Source: Candidatus Eiseniibacteriota bacterium (GTDB taxonomy: Bacteria; Orphanbacterota; Orphanbacteria; Orphanbacterales; Orphanbacteraceae). From it: a stretch of DNA of 64,000 nt. Shown here in pieces: positions 14,201 to 23,710 of this stretch. The notes under the pieces are model-generated. The model was not told the DNA's origin, did no database searches, and was given only the letters and a program-made list of their open reading frames with translations. The position numbers and the translations under genes were made by a program. Where the stretch lies: NCBI GenBank assembly GCA_029262235.1, contig JAJCZU010000006.1, positions 1-64,000 of the forward strand, given 5' to 3'. Numbering within the stretch: position 1 is the stretch's first letter; each line of letters starts with the position of its first letter.

Positions 14201-14734
14201 ATGAAGAAGGCTTTAGTATTAGGCGCTGCTCTGCTGATGTTCGCTGGTGTTGCCAGCGCACAGTACAGTGTCGAACTTGACCAGAATGCGACGCTGGGCG
14301 ATGGCCCGGACTTCGCGGCGGCCGTTCCGGCCGGCGCCGTTGCCATTGATGCTTGGATTACGGGACAGGCGTCCTTCGTCTACTCCGGTAACTTCACGCT
14401 CAGCCATGCCGGCCCGGCCACGTGGAATCCGTACACGCATGCTACGGGTTGGACGACGACCCCCGATCAGAACCAGGGTGGAAACGACTGGCTCGTCCAG
14501 GCGACCGACTTCGGTTTTGGCGGTCTGGTTCCGCCGTTCCTTCATGGTACGGCCAACTACACGTATGACGGTCCGGTCGGCATCGTGACGGTTTCCGTCG
14601 TGCAGCCGAACGGCTGGTTCGACTCGAGCTTCACCTCGGGTCCGTTCACGAACAACACCGGCGCGTCCTTCGGTATCGGCGTCACCGCCACCGAAGAAAC
14701 GAGCTGGGGTGCGGTCAAAGATCTGTTCCGGTAG
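14201..14734 (+). CDS. Secreted protein with SWGxVKxLFR C-terminal tag (paralogue 1)
   Basis: 177 residues with a cleavable signal peptide (MKKALVLGAALLMFAGVASA, then QYSVELD). The body looks all-beta, without known motifs. Its second half (WLVQATDFGFGG ... GWFDSSFTSG) aligns with the product of the next gene (WLFQSTDFSFGS ... GWFTTAFVSG), so the two are paralogues. It ends exactly with TEETSWGAVKDLFR. ATG at 14201 is preceded by GGAAGGAG; an in-frame ATG at 14180 overlaps that site. It has its own promoter and a UUCG-loop terminator, and uses GGT glycine codons often. Function unknown; exported to the periplasm or surface by inference. Confidence 0.8.
   Translation: MKKALVLGAALLMFAGVASAQYSVELDQNATLGDGPDFAAAVPAGAVAIDAWITGQASFVYSGNFTLSHAGPATWNPYTHATGWTTTPDQNQGGNDWLVQATDFGFGGLVPPFLHGTANYTYDGPVGIVTVSVVQPNGWFDSSFTSGPFTNNTGASFGIGVTATEETSWGAVKDLFR
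14690..14734 (+). other. C-terminal tag, copy 1
   Basis: Codes for TEETSWGAVKDLFR followed directly by the stop. Shares S-W-[GS]-x-V-K-x-[LI]-F-R with the ends of two other exported proteins (15569-15613 and 30838-30882). It is not a membrane helix and has no basic tail, unlike PEP-CTERM or LPXTG signals. Confidence 0.75.
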
Positions 14735-14760
14735 ATCTGAGACTGGCTTTTGCTAGTTCG

Positions 14761-14794
14761 AAAGGCGGCCTTCTTCGGAAGGCCGCCTTTTTTT
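14761..14794 (+). terminator. Intrinsic terminator with UUCG tetraloop
   Basis: AAAGGCGGCCTTC pairs with GAAGGCCGCCTTT around TTCG, then a T-run to 14794. Confidence 0.95.
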
Positions 14795-14860
14795 GTGCCC
14801 GTACTGTTTCCTCTGCCGGCGGCGTCAAGCCCGGCCGCCCTCGAAATTCCTAATTTCCCG

Positions 14861-14889
14861 TTGACACCCCACGTCCTGATTCCTATAGT
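14861..14889 (+). promoter_or_regulatory. Consensus sigma-70 promoter for the second tagged protein
   Basis: TTGACA (14861-14866), a 17-base spacer and TATAGT (14884-14889), about 80 bases before the start at 14972. Confidence 0.75.
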
Positions 14890-14971
14890 AGGCCAGTCTA
14901 TTTATGTCGTACCAAACCTTCGGGAGAGCGGAACGTTTTCCTCAGTTCTACAGGAAAGGAGACGGTCACCC

Positions 14972-15613
14972 ATGAGCGGCCGAATCAATTACAAATCGAT
15001 GTTCGCGGGGATCGGGTGCGCCCTTCTCTTCAGTGTTGCGGGCGCTTCCGCTGATGTTTTCATCGGCATGGACGAGGACGCCGACCTCGAGTGCTCGACG
15101 GACGAAATGATCAAGAACAGCGCAACGGCCATGAACGATCAGCAGATCGACATCTTCTTCGAGGGAGATAATCTCTACTCGGCGAATTGCACGTTCTGCA
15201 TCGAGGACGCGGCGACGATCTCTCTCGACACGGTCATTGCCACGGTGCCGGGGGCCTGGACCATTACAGATCTGCAGAACTCGGAAGACACTCCGGGTAT
15301 GTCAGTCGCAGACTGGATCAAGACGGCCTATCCGAGTTACAAGTGCTGGCTCTTCCAGTCGACGGACTTCTCGTTCGGAAGCCCGATCGGCCCGGGCGCG
15401 GTGAAGATCGCCGAAGTGCACTACGACATCTTGACGTCGGGTCGCCTCGGTTTCCATATCGACGGCGCGAACAGCGGCTGGTTCACGACGGCATTCGTGT
15501 CGGGGTCATGCGCCGAACCGCCGGGGAGCGCCACGTGCAAGTGCTTCACGGGCACAGGCGCCACGAGCTCCGAAGAGTCGAGCTGGAGTGCGGTGAAACA
15601 GATCTTCCGCTAG
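14972..15613 (+). CDS. Secreted protein with SWSxVKxIFR C-terminal tag (paralogue 2)
   Basis: 213 residues with a signal peptide (about 1-27, ending ...VAGASA). Six or more cysteines lie in the mature part (CSTDE, NCTFC, YKCW, SGSCAE, CKC). The region around WLFQSTDFSFG and GWFTTAFVSG matches paralogue 1. It ends exactly with SEESSWSAVKQIFR. ATG at 14972 follows AGGAAAGGAGA. Own promoter and terminator. Function unknown. Confidence 0.8.
   Translation: MSGRINYKSMFAGIGCALLFSVAGASADVFIGMDEDADLECSTDEMIKNSATAMNDQQIDIFFEGDNLYSANCTFCIEDAATISLDTVIATVPGAWTITDLQNSEDTPGMSVADWIKTAYPSYKCWLFQSTDFSFGSPIGPGAVKIAEVHYDILTSGRLGFHIDGANSGWFTTAFVSGSCAEPPGSATCKCFTGTGATSSEESSWSAVKQIFR
15569..15613 (+). other. C-terminal tag, copy 2
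   Basis: Codes for SEESSWSAVKQIFR and the stop. Same spacing to the stop codon as copies 1 and 3; the Gly after Trp is replaced by Ser. Confidence 0.75.
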
Positions 15614-15636
15614 ATTTTGCTATTCTGATTGCATGG

Positions 15637-15668
15637 AAAGAGCCTTCCTTCGGGGAGGCTCTTTTTTT
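15637..15668 (+). terminator. Intrinsic terminator with UUCG loop
   Basis: AAAGAGCCTTCC pairs with GGGAGGCTCTTT (one mismatch) around TTCG, followed by T's to 15668. It ends just 12 bases before the next start codon. Confidence 0.92.
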
Positions 15669-15679
15669 ATGATGGAGAC

Positions 15680-18052
15680 ATGAGCATGATGCCCAGCAGA
15701 AAGCCTTCCGGTTCCGTCAGCCTGCCACGGCGCGCCATCCGCGCGGCCGTCGCGATCGTGTTCCTGCCCGCGCTGATGCTGTCCGGTGCGGGGTGCGGCG
15801 GGGGAGACGACGGACGCCCCCTTTCCCTGATCGTGATTTCCATCGACACGATGCGGCCGTCGCGGCTCGGCTGCTACGGAAACGATGCGATCGAAACGCC
15901 GCACATCGATCAGCTCGCCGCGCGCGGGGCGCGCTTTACGAACTGCATGGCGAGCGCGCCTCTCACTCTTCCGAGTCACGCCTCGATCCTGACAGGCCAG
16001 TATCCGTTCCGCCATCGCGTGCGGAACAACGGTCGGTACGTGCTGGGCGACGAACGCGAGAGCATCGCGGAAATATTGAAGCACAAAGGATATGAAACGG
16101 CGGCGTTCGTCGGCGCGTTTCCCCTGGCCGCGAAGTTCGGCCTCTCGCAGGGATTCGATCGCTATGACGACGAGTTTCAGGAAGCGATCAACAAGGTGCA
16201 GGAATACGAGGAGCGCAGCGCGGACCGCGTGGTCGACGCGGCGCTCGCGTGGCTCGATGAAAAGGGCGAGGAAGACATGTTCCTGTTCGTCCATTTCTTC
16301 GATCCGCATTTCCGCTACGAGCCGCCGGAACCGTTCCTCACGAAGTACGCGTCGAATCCGTATGATGGCGAGGTCGCGTTCGTGGATCAGGAAATCGGCC
16401 GACTGCTTGCCGCACTGCGCGAGAAGGGGATCGATCGTCGCGCGTTGATCGTGCTGACGGGGGACCACGGGGAGTCGTTCGGCGAGCATGGCGAGATGTC
16501 GCATGCGATCTTCGTCTATGACGCCACGATTCGAGTACCGCTTGTCCTTTTGTGGCCCGATCGAGTATCGGAATCGATTCCCTGGGCGCGCGGCTCCGTA
16601 GTGGACGATCTCGTGCGCACGATCGACATCGCCCCCACGGCGCTTGCGCTGCTGGAAGCCCCGCCTCTGGCGGAAGCCCAGGGCGTGAATCTGTCCCGGC
16701 CCGGAGCACTCGGTACGATCGAGAACGCGTACTCGGAATCGTTCGCCTCGAAGGAAGACTACGGGTGGAGCCCGCTCCGTTCGATCCGGACGCCCGAGTG
16801 GAAGTACGTCATGGCGCCGCGGCCCGAACTCTACGATCTCGTGAACGACCCGGGCGAAACGGTCAACCGGATCGACGAAGAGACGGCCATCGCCGAACGC
16901 CTTGCCTCGGAACTCCAGGCCTGGGTGACGGAAGACAAGAGCCGCGGTACGAATGAGGCGAAGCCGCTCGACGATGAAACGCGCGCGAAACTGGAAGCGC
17001 TCGGCTATGCGACCCGAGGCGGCAATCCCCGCGTAAGCGAGGCGGCGCTGCCGGACCCGAAGGACCGTATCGGAATTGCGGACGAGGTGTATGACGCGGA
17101 GGGACTCTCGACCGCCGGCCGGTACGACGAGGCGATCGCGATGCTCGAGGATATCCTGGCGCGGGACGCTTCCAATCACCGCGCCTGGAAGCTGCTCGGG
17201 GACGCGTACATGCAGGTCGGCGATCTTGCGTCGGCCCGCAAGGCTCTCGACAAAGGGCTGGAGACCGAACCGGACAATCCGTTTCTGCTCATCTCCGATG
17301 CGCACTTCTATTCGCTGAGCGGCGACTACGACACTTCGAACGAAATCCTCCGCGCGGTCATCGCGATGCATCCGAAGCACGAGGGAGTGCACGGATTGAT
17401 CGCCGAAAACTACATGGCGGTCGAAGACTGGGAAGGTGCGATCCGCGAAGCCGTCATGGAAACGGAGAAGAACCCGGCTTCCGTTTCATCATGGAACAGT
17501 TTAGGTGCGGTCTATTCCCTTTCCGGCGACCAGGACCGCGCGATCGAAACGTTCCGCCACGCGATCGAAGTCGATCCGACCGACGCGCGGTCGCACTTCA
17601 ATCTAGGCAACGTCCACATGGACCGGGGAGAGTCCGATCGCGCGATCGCGTCGTATCAGGAGGCTTTGCGCGTGGATCCGGGCTTTGTCGAGGCCTATCA
17701 GAACTGGTCCTACATCGAGGCCGAGGCGGGGCGCATGGAGAAGGCGGTTACGCTGCTGCAGAAAGCGATTCGCGTCGATCCGACCTACTCGAACTCCTAC
17801 CTGCTTCTCGGGAACCTGAGCCGGAAGGCGCGCGCCTACGACGCTGCCATCAAACACTACCGAACCGGCCTTCACTACGACCCGCGCAATCAGGACCTGC
17901 TGCTGGGGCTCGGTACGGCGCTGGCCAACACCGGCCGCCTCGAAGAGGCGATCCCCGCATGGCAGGAAGCGATCGCGATTGCGCCGGGGACGCAGGCCGC
18001 GCGCGCCGCGGCGGCCAACATGGCAACCGCGCGCGCGAGTATGGGAAGGTGA
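15680..18052 (+). CDS. Sulfatase/phosphatase-superfamily lipoprotein with TPR tail
   Basis: 790 residues. A lipoprotein signal ends at LSGAGC (Cys39). Residues 48-430 are an alkaline-phosphatase-superfamily sulfatase domain: SIDTMRPSRLGCYG (metal Asp56), LPSHASILTG, HFFDPHFRYEPPEPF and LTGDHGESFGEHGEMSHA. The nucleophile slot reads T96-L-P-S-H instead of C/S-x-P-x-R, so formylglycine formation is not expected; Thr may act directly, as in phosphotransferase members. Residues 470-790 are about eight TPR repeats. The likely site is the periplasm or outer membrane; the substrate is unknown. Followed 5 bases later by a TPR-only secreted protein. Confidence 0.82.
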   Translation: MSMMPSRKPSGSVSLPRRAIRAAVAIVFLPALMLSGAGCGGGDDGRPLSLIVISIDTMRPSRLGCYGNDAIETPHIDQLAARGARFTNCMASAPLTLPSHASILTGQYPFRHRVRNNGRYVLGDERESIAEILKHKGYETAAFVGAFPLAAKFGLSQGFDRYDDEFQEAINKVQEYEERSADRVVDAALAWLDEKGEEDMFLFVHFFDPHFRYEPPEPFLTKYASNPYDGEVAFVDQEIGRLLAALREKGIDRRALIVLTGDHGESFGEHGEMSHAIFVYDATIRVPLVLLWPDRVSESIPWARGSVVDDLVRTIDIAPTALALLEAPPLAEAQGVNLSRPGALGTIENAYSESFASKEDYGWSPLRSIRTPEWKYVMAPRPELYDLVNDPGETVNRIDEETAIAERLASELQAWVTEDKSRGTNEAKPLDDETRAKLEALGYATRGGNPRVSEAALPDPKDRIGIADEVYDAEGLSTAGRYDEAIAMLEDILARDASNHRAWKLLGDAYMQVGDLASARKALDKGLETEPDNPFLLISDAHFYSLSGDYDTSNEILRAVIAMHPKHEGVHGLIAENYMAVEDWEGAIREAVMETEKNPASVSSWNSLGAVYSLSGDQDRAIETFRHAIEVDPTDARSHFNLGNVHMDRGESDRAIASYQEALRVDPGFVEAYQNWSYIEAEAGRMEKAVTLLQKAIRVDPTYSNSYLLLGNLSRKARAYDAAIKHYRTGLHYDPRNQDLLLGLGTALANTGRLEEAIPAWQEAIAIAPGTQAARAAAANMATARASMGR

Positions 18053-18057
18053 CACGG

Positions 18058-19353
18058 ATGCGATTGAAATGGTTTGCATGCGCATTCCTGGCGCTGGCGG
18101 TCTTGACCGCACCGTCCCGGGCCCGGGGGGATGTCCTTCTGGAGGCGCGACAACTCGTCTTTGCGGGTGATCGCGAAGCGGCGCGCACGCTGCTGGAAGA
18201 ACAGTTGCGGAAAACCCCCGGCGACCCCGATGTCCATCTCACGTATGCATTCGTGCGGGGCGCTCTCGGCGAACGCGCCGAGGTACGGTCCGAATACGTG
18301 AACCTTCTGCGTGGCGATCCGGACAATCCGATCTATGCGGTCACGATGCTTTCCGTTTCCCCGCCGTCGCAGTTCGTTACCCGCACGTTCGCCCGACTCC
18401 TCGAAAAGAACCCGGAGTTTGCGCCCGGGTGGGAAGAGTGGGGCCGTTTTCACCTGATCAACTGGAATCCGGCGGAGGCCATTCCGCAGCTCGAGCGCGC
18501 CATCGCCCTCGCGCCCGGGCGCACGCGCTCGCTCCTTTATCTGGGGCTGGCGCACCGCACCCTGGGCGATTTCATGCCGGAGATCCGCTATCTCTCGCAG
18601 GCGTTTCAGGCCGATTCGCTCGACGCGCAGATTCGCGCCGAGTGGGCGTTCACGATTCTCGACCGCGGCGATCCGGCGCTTGCCCTGCGGGTTCTGGAGC
18701 CGCTGCTGGGGGGGAGCGTCGAGGACGACTACCCGTTCGTGATCGCGGCCGCGGCCCACGCGCATCTCGGCGAAACGGCTCTCTCGGAAGCGCGGAAGCG
18801 CGAAGCGGAGAGCAGGAATCCGAACCTGCTGCGCGACATTCTGCATCGCGGCATCCAGTTTCGCAACGTCGCGCAGGGGCGCGAGGCAGAGCGGATGTTT
18901 CGCCTCGCGCTCGATCTCGACCCGCACTACGACAAAGCCGCCGTACAGCTCGGCATTCTGCTCATGAACCGCGGCCAGTTCGCGGAGGCACGAAAGACTT
19001 TCGAAGACCTGGTAGGGACACCGGCGGGCAGGACGGACGCCGTGTCATGGAAGCATCTCGGCGTCTGTGCCGCGGAGCTCGGGAAACAGGAAGTCGCGCT
19101 GGCGCACTTCGACACGGCCCTCGCGATCGATCCCGATCTCGTGGCCGCCCGGTCGGAACGTGCCCGGGCACTGACACGGCTCGAGCGATTCGACGAAGCG
19201 GCAGACGAATGGGAGCGCGTGATCGATCGGGATCCTCTCGGCTGGGTCGCGGCCGAGGCGCGCCGATCGATCAGCCCTTTGCGCAGGGGAGAAGCGCCAC
19301 CTGCGATCGAGCCGCAGAACGAGGGGATCAAGCCCCCGACCGGGGTCCGCTGA
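18058..19353 (+). CDS. Secreted TPR-repeat protein
   Basis: 431 residues with a signal peptide (MRLKWFACAFLALAVLTAPSRARG). The rest is TPR-type helical repeats, clearest at about 145-180 (AEAIPQLERAIALAP), 280-320 (REAERMFRLALDLDPHYDKAAVQLG) and 340-385 (KQEVALAHFDTALAIDPD). TPRs form protein-binding scaffolds. Five bases separate it from the sulfatase-TPR gene, so it probably works with that protein in the cell envelope. No enzymatic motif seen. Confidence 0.8.
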   Translation: MRLKWFACAFLALAVLTAPSRARGDVLLEARQLVFAGDREAARTLLEEQLRKTPGDPDVHLTYAFVRGALGERAEVRSEYVNLLRGDPDNPIYAVTMLSVSPPSQFVTRTFARLLEKNPEFAPGWEEWGRFHLINWNPAEAIPQLERAIALAPGRTRSLLYLGLAHRTLGDFMPEIRYLSQAFQADSLDAQIRAEWAFTILDRGDPALALRVLEPLLGGSVEDDYPFVIAAAAHAHLGETALSEARKREAESRNPNLLRDILHRGIQFRNVAQGREAERMFRLALDLDPHYDKAAVQLGILLMNRGQFAEARKTFEDLVGTPAGRTDAVSWKHLGVCAAELGKQEVALAHFDTALAIDPDLVAARSERARALTRLERFDEAADEWERVIDRDPLGWVAAEARRSISPLRRGEAPPAIEPQNEGIKPPTGVR

Positions 19354-19361
19354 CGTTTGGC

Positions 19362-19390
19362 TTGGAAGTTGCAGATCCAGTTCGTATACT
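19362..19390 (+). promoter_or_regulatory. Probable promoter for the C25 peptidase
   Basis: TTGGAA (19362-19367), a 17-base spacer and TATACT (19385-19390), about 60 bases before the start at 19451. Confidence 0.55.
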
Positions 19391-19450
19391 GAGTATGAAA
19401 TCTCCCGCTCACCCCTGCCGAATCCCCGTCAAGGAAGGCTAACGCAAAGA

Positions 19451-22400
19451 ATGAGAATCGGTTATTGCTTCATCGCGGCGCTTTCCGTGATGTTCCTGAT
19501 GAACGCCGGCCGAGCCGAGGCCGCGCGCGTGTCCTCCGATGGGGACGGTTCGGTTACCCTTGTCCTGACACCGGACCGCTATCGAATCGCGGAAACGACG
19601 ATTCAGGGAGAAACGTTCCGCGAGGTAAGGGGACTCGGCACCGGCGTCAGCGCGGGGGGCAGGCCCGACCTGCCGACCCAGGGGTACTGGGTCGCGATCC
19701 CGGACGGCATGGAGCCGCGACTTACGATCGTGCGCACGGACTACGAAGATCTTCCGGGGCCCCCGATTGCGCCGGCGCCGAAGGACACCCTGTTCGGACG
19801 CACGCGCGAACCGGGGTTCACGCAGTCGATCGACCGCGCGTTCTACCAGACTTCCGCGCTGTATCCGGAGGCGATTGCCACGCTCGGCGAGTTCGAGCGC
19901 TTCCGGAATCAGCGCGTCGTTCCCGTTCGTTTTCATCCGTACCGGACCATGCCTTCGAGCGGAATGCTCCGCATTTATAATGAAGTGGAAGTGCGGATCG
20001 ACTTCGTTCCCGCACCGGCAGAGAAGCGCGCGGCGGGCGCGCGTGAGCCGGCACGCGACGAGGCGAAGTGGGAGGGCCTGTACCAGGGCACGATCGTGAA
20101 CTACGAGCAGGGGCGCGGGTTCCGATCGCGGCCTGCGAGAACGGGGCAGCAGAGAGCTTCGAAGTCGTCCCGTGTGGAAAACGAGTACAAGCTTTTCATC
20201 GAGAAGAGCGGCGTCTACAAGATCCCGTTCGCCGAACTGAACAAGAAGGGCCTCGCCGGGGGCGCCTCCGTCGACCGGATCTCGATCTACAGGCGCGGCT
20301 TCTCCGAACAGCTTCTGCAGGACGACCTGAGTCCGTTCACCGAGGTGTCGCTGCCCACGCGCGTGCTCGACAAGACGGGCAACGGCACGTTCGAAGACGG
20401 CGACACGGTGATTTGCTTCCTGCCCGGGTTTCGAGAAGATCGCATGGAGCGTGACTTCGAGGATCGGTTTGCGATCGAGGCTGTGTATTTCCTGTCTGTC
20501 GAAGGGGAGGCCCGCCCGGCCGCGACCCGGAGCGCGAACCTCGGCCTCGCGAGTCCGACTTCTCTCACGTCGTTCCCCGACTCGATACGATGGGAGATCG
20601 ACGTGCAGTACGACGGGAAGTCGCCGACCGACACGATCGATCACTATTTCGCGGGCGGAAACCGGATCGAAAGCCGTACGACGCAGATCGAACTCGGCGC
20701 CATTGACCCCTCCGTTCTGTTCGGCGTGAAAGGGATGGTGGTTTCCACCGTATCCGAAGGCTCGGGCGCTCTTCTTTATCACCGGTACCGGCTCGAAACG
20801 GCGGGCGGGACCGAGATCTTCAATTATCTGAACTTCGGCGAGCGCGCGAATCTTTCGCGCACGGGGCGCGTGCACGACCCTGTTCTGCTTGTCGAGGGTC
20901 TGAACAACATTCGCTACTTCGGGTCCCGTGGCCGCGCGGTTGAAACGACGACGCCGGGAGCGGGGGGGCATCTCGACTGGTACGAGATTCACGCGAACTT
21001 CCTGTACAAGGCCCACCAGGGTGCGCTTCATTTTTCGACGGGGACCGGTTCCGGTCCGGTCGCAATGACCGTGACGGGATTCCCGAGCGCGCAGGTTCAT
21101 GTCTGGGACGTGACCGATCCGTACGGCGCGAGCGTGATTGAAGCGGCAGCTACCGGCAGTGGCGGGAACTTCGCGATTACGATCCAGGACACGATCAACG
21201 GCGGGCGGCACGCGTACCGTGCGTACGCGGGGAGCGCGATTCCGGTGCTGAAGAGCGCGAAGATCGTGGCGGATCTGCCGACGAACCTCGCGTCGGCGCA
21301 GTCCGATTACCTGATGGTCGCGCACGAGGACTTCTACGATGCCGTCGCGCCGCTCGAGGAGTACCGCGAGTCGAAAGGGTACACCGTGGAGCGCGCGCGG
21401 ATCAGCGACGTGTACGACGAGTTCAACGGGGGCGTGAAGGATCCGGTCGCGATCCGGAATTACGTGCGCTACGGATTTACGGCGTGGGACAAGCAGCCCC
21501 TTTTTCTGCTGCTCGTCGGGGACGGTTTCGAAGACTACAAGAATCTCGCCGTGAATCGGGGGAACAGCGGCGATGACTTCGATTTCATCCCCGCGTACCC
21601 GGGTTATACGCGTCAGATTTTCGGAAGCGGCGACAACTGGGACGCCAGCGATCCCTGGTTCGGCTTTCTCGACGGCGACCGGGACGCGCTGCTCGACGTC
21701 ATCGTCGGGCGCATGCCGGTCAAAACCGCGTCGGAAGCCGAAATCATCGTCGAAAAGACGATTGCCTACGAAGACTTCTCGCCGAACGACACCTGGCGGA
21801 ATCGCATGATCTTCATGGCGGACGACCGCTGGGTCTTCGACTCCGGCTGCATCGAAGACGGGCGTCAGCCGCAGTTCGAATCGAACTCGCGCGTGTTCGT
21901 CGAGAACCTGCTCGAATCTTCCGCCCGCGACATGGATACGGCGACCATTTATCTGAGCACGTCGACGGATGCCGTTCACGAAATGTGCCCGTGCGCCGCG
22001 AACCCCAACTCCACACAGGAAGCCGACGTCGACTGCGTGATCGCCGGCGCGCGCGCCACGGTCGGAAAGCGCATGTTCGACCAGTTGAACGGGCCGGGCG
22101 CATTGTTCGTGAATTTTCAGGGGCACGGAAACCGGAATGTGCTGACGCATGAAGTCGTCGTCCGTCAGGGGCCCGACTACAGGAACAACACGTCGAACGA
22201 TTTCGACGTCAACACGAACAACAAGGGACGCCCTTACATTTTTGCCGCGTACGGCTGTTCGATCTCCGAATTCGATCGATTTACGTCATTCGGTTACGAG
22301 GCGCTGACGGAAGTCATGATCCGGAGCGACAAGGGAGGCGCGGTCGCGGCGTTCGGTTCAACCGGGATCGAATTCCTTTCACCGAATCTCGCTCTCAACA

Positions 22401-23548
22401 GTTCGATCCTGAAGTATTTCTATCAGTCTCCCGGAATCGTTCCTTCCATCGATGTGAACGGAAGTCCGCCGCCCTGGTACCAGGGTGTTCCGCGCTGGTC
22501 GATCGGCGAGATCATCGCGCTCGGACTGAACGACTTTGCGGTGCGCAGTCCGCTCGGCAGTCCGGATACGATCCGGCGCTATGCGATCTTCGGTGACCCT
22601 GCCCTTATGATGGACGCGTCGATTCCGAAATTCGAAGTGTTCCTCGACGGCATTCCCACCACGAACGGGGGAGTGGTGACATCCAACCTCGACGGCACGC
22701 CCGTCCTCGTGACGGCGCAGGTGCGCGACGAGGTGCTGATCCCGCGTGATTCGATCGCCGTGTTCGCGGGTGCCGTGGCGCTCGACACGGCGGCTTATTC
22801 GGTCATCGCCGATACGACGTGGCAGGAAGGGCACGCGTGGAACCTCGCGTTCGAACTCGACCTTGACTCGGACGAGTCCGTGGACTACACGCTGCGCGCG
22901 GTCGACCTGAACGGGCGCGTTTCGACGTTCGTGCTGAAGACGACGGCTGCGATGATCCTGACAGTGGACGGACGCGAACTGGTCGATGGCGCCCTCGTTT
23001 CGCCGCGACCGACGATCCGCGCCGAAATCACGACTCCGCGGCCCGTGACGGCGAACGAGATCGACATCATGATCGATGGCGTGTCGCTGCTTCTCGACAG
23101 CCTCGTCAGCATCGACCAGTTCCGGTGGGTCGCCGTGGCGCGCCCGACCCTGTCGGGCGGAACCCATACGCTGAAGGTCACCGTGGGGGCGCAGAGCGTC
23201 GAATACATGATCCGGGTCGATGCCACGTTCCGCGTGGCGGACCTGCTGAACTATCCGAATCCGGCCGAAGACGGTACCGGCTTCTACTACGAGCTTACGG
23301 ACCAGGCCGACGAGGTGTCGATCGAGGTGTTCACGGTGAACGGGCGCCGGATCCGCACATTCCGCGACCTCGGCTCGCGCGCGGGCTACAACGAGAACCC
23401 TCTCGTCTGGGACGGCACGGACGCGGACGGGGATCGCGTGGCGAACGGAGTCTACATCTATCGCCTGCAGGCCCGCCGCGCCGACGACCGGGTCGAAGCG
23501 ATGGGGAAGGCGGTTTTCCTCCGCACCACCCCTCCCGAAGACGAATGA
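19451..23548 (+). CDS. C25 (gingipain/PorU-like) cysteine peptidase with FlgD-like C-terminal domain
   Basis: 1365 residues with a signal peptide (about 1-24, ending NAGRAEA). A long N-terminal beta region (to about 600) precedes the C25 domain: LLLVGDGFEDYKN, VIVGRMPVKTASEAEIIVEK, FVNFQGHGNRNVLTHE with His892, and FAAYGCSISEFDR with Cys936, followed by GGAVAAFGSTGIEFLSPNLALN. This catalytic block is closer to PorU, the type IX sortase-like peptidase, than to secreted gingipains. Ig-like modules fill 1020-1260. The end is a FlgD-like domain with NYPNPAEDGTGFYYEL, VFTVNGRRIRTF, WDGTDADGDRVANGVYIYRLQA. It is likely cell-surface and acts as protease or sortase; both readings are open. Confidence 0.85.
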   Translation: MRIGYCFIAALSVMFLMNAGRAEAARVSSDGDGSVTLVLTPDRYRIAETTIQGETFREVRGLGTGVSAGGRPDLPTQGYWVAIPDGMEPRLTIVRTDYEDLPGPPIAPAPKDTLFGRTREPGFTQSIDRAFYQTSALYPEAIATLGEFERFRNQRVVPVRFHPYRTMPSSGMLRIYNEVEVRIDFVPAPAEKRAAGAREPARDEAKWEGLYQGTIVNYEQGRGFRSRPARTGQQRASKSSRVENEYKLFIEKSGVYKIPFAELNKKGLAGGASVDRISIYRRGFSEQLLQDDLSPFTEVSLPTRVLDKTGNGTFEDGDTVICFLPGFREDRMERDFEDRFAIEAVYFLSVEGEARPAATRSANLGLASPTSLTSFPDSIRWEIDVQYDGKSPTDTIDHYFAGGNRIESRTTQIELGAIDPSVLFGVKGMVVSTVSEGSGALLYHRYRLETAGGTEIFNYLNFGERANLSRTGRVHDPVLLVEGLNNIRYFGSRGRAVETTTPGAGGHLDWYEIHANFLYKAHQGALHFSTGTGSGPVAMTVTGFPSAQVHVWDVTDPYGASVIEAAATGSGGNFAITIQDTINGGRHAYRAYAGSAIPVLKSAKIVADLPTNLASAQSDYLMVAHEDFYDAVAPLEEYRESKGYTVERARISDVYDEFNGGVKDPVAIRNYVRYGFTAWDKQPLFLLLVGDGFEDYKNLAVNRGNSGDDFDFIPAYPGYTRQIFGSGDNWDASDPWFGFLDGDRDALLDVIVGRMPVKTASEAEIIVEKTIAYEDFSPNDTWRNRMIFMADDRWVFDSGCIEDGRQPQFESNSRVFVENLLESSARDMDTATIYLSTSTDAVHEMCPCAANPNSTQEADVDCVIAGARATVGKRMFDQLNGPGALFVNFQGHGNRNVLTHEVVVRQGPDYRNNTSNDFDVNTNNKGRPYIFAAYGCSISEFDRFTSFGYEALTEVMIRSDKGGAVAAFGSTGIEFLSPNLALNSSILKYFYQSPGIVPSIDVNGSPPPWYQGVPRWSIGEIIALGLNDFAVRSPLGSPDTIRRYAIFGDPALMMDASIPKFEVFLDGIPTTNGGVVTSNLDGTPVLVTAQVRDEVLIPRDSIAVFAGAVALDTAAYSVIADTTWQEGHAWNLAFELDLDSDESVDYTLRAVDLNGRVSTFVLKTTAAMILTVDGRELVDGALVSPRPTIRAEITTPRPVTANEIDIMIDGVSLLLDSLVSIDQFRWVAVARPTLSGGTHTLKVTVGAQSVEYMIRVDATFRVADLLNYPNPAEDGTGFYYELTDQADEVSIEVFTVNGRRIRTFRDLGSRAGYNENPLVWDGTDADGDRVANGVYIYRLQARRADDRVEAMGKAVFLRTTPPEDE

Positions 23549-23710
23549 GAGCCCCTCACCGCCCATAACCGTGGCGAATAGCGAGCCCCTATCGCTCGCC
23601 CATATAATTATAGAAGGAATACATTCCCGCCCTGGAAATCACCCTCCGGGGCGGTTCTCATAGCGGCCCCCAGGTCCAGGTGCTACAATGCTGCGCCGAA
23701 AGGGGGCAGG

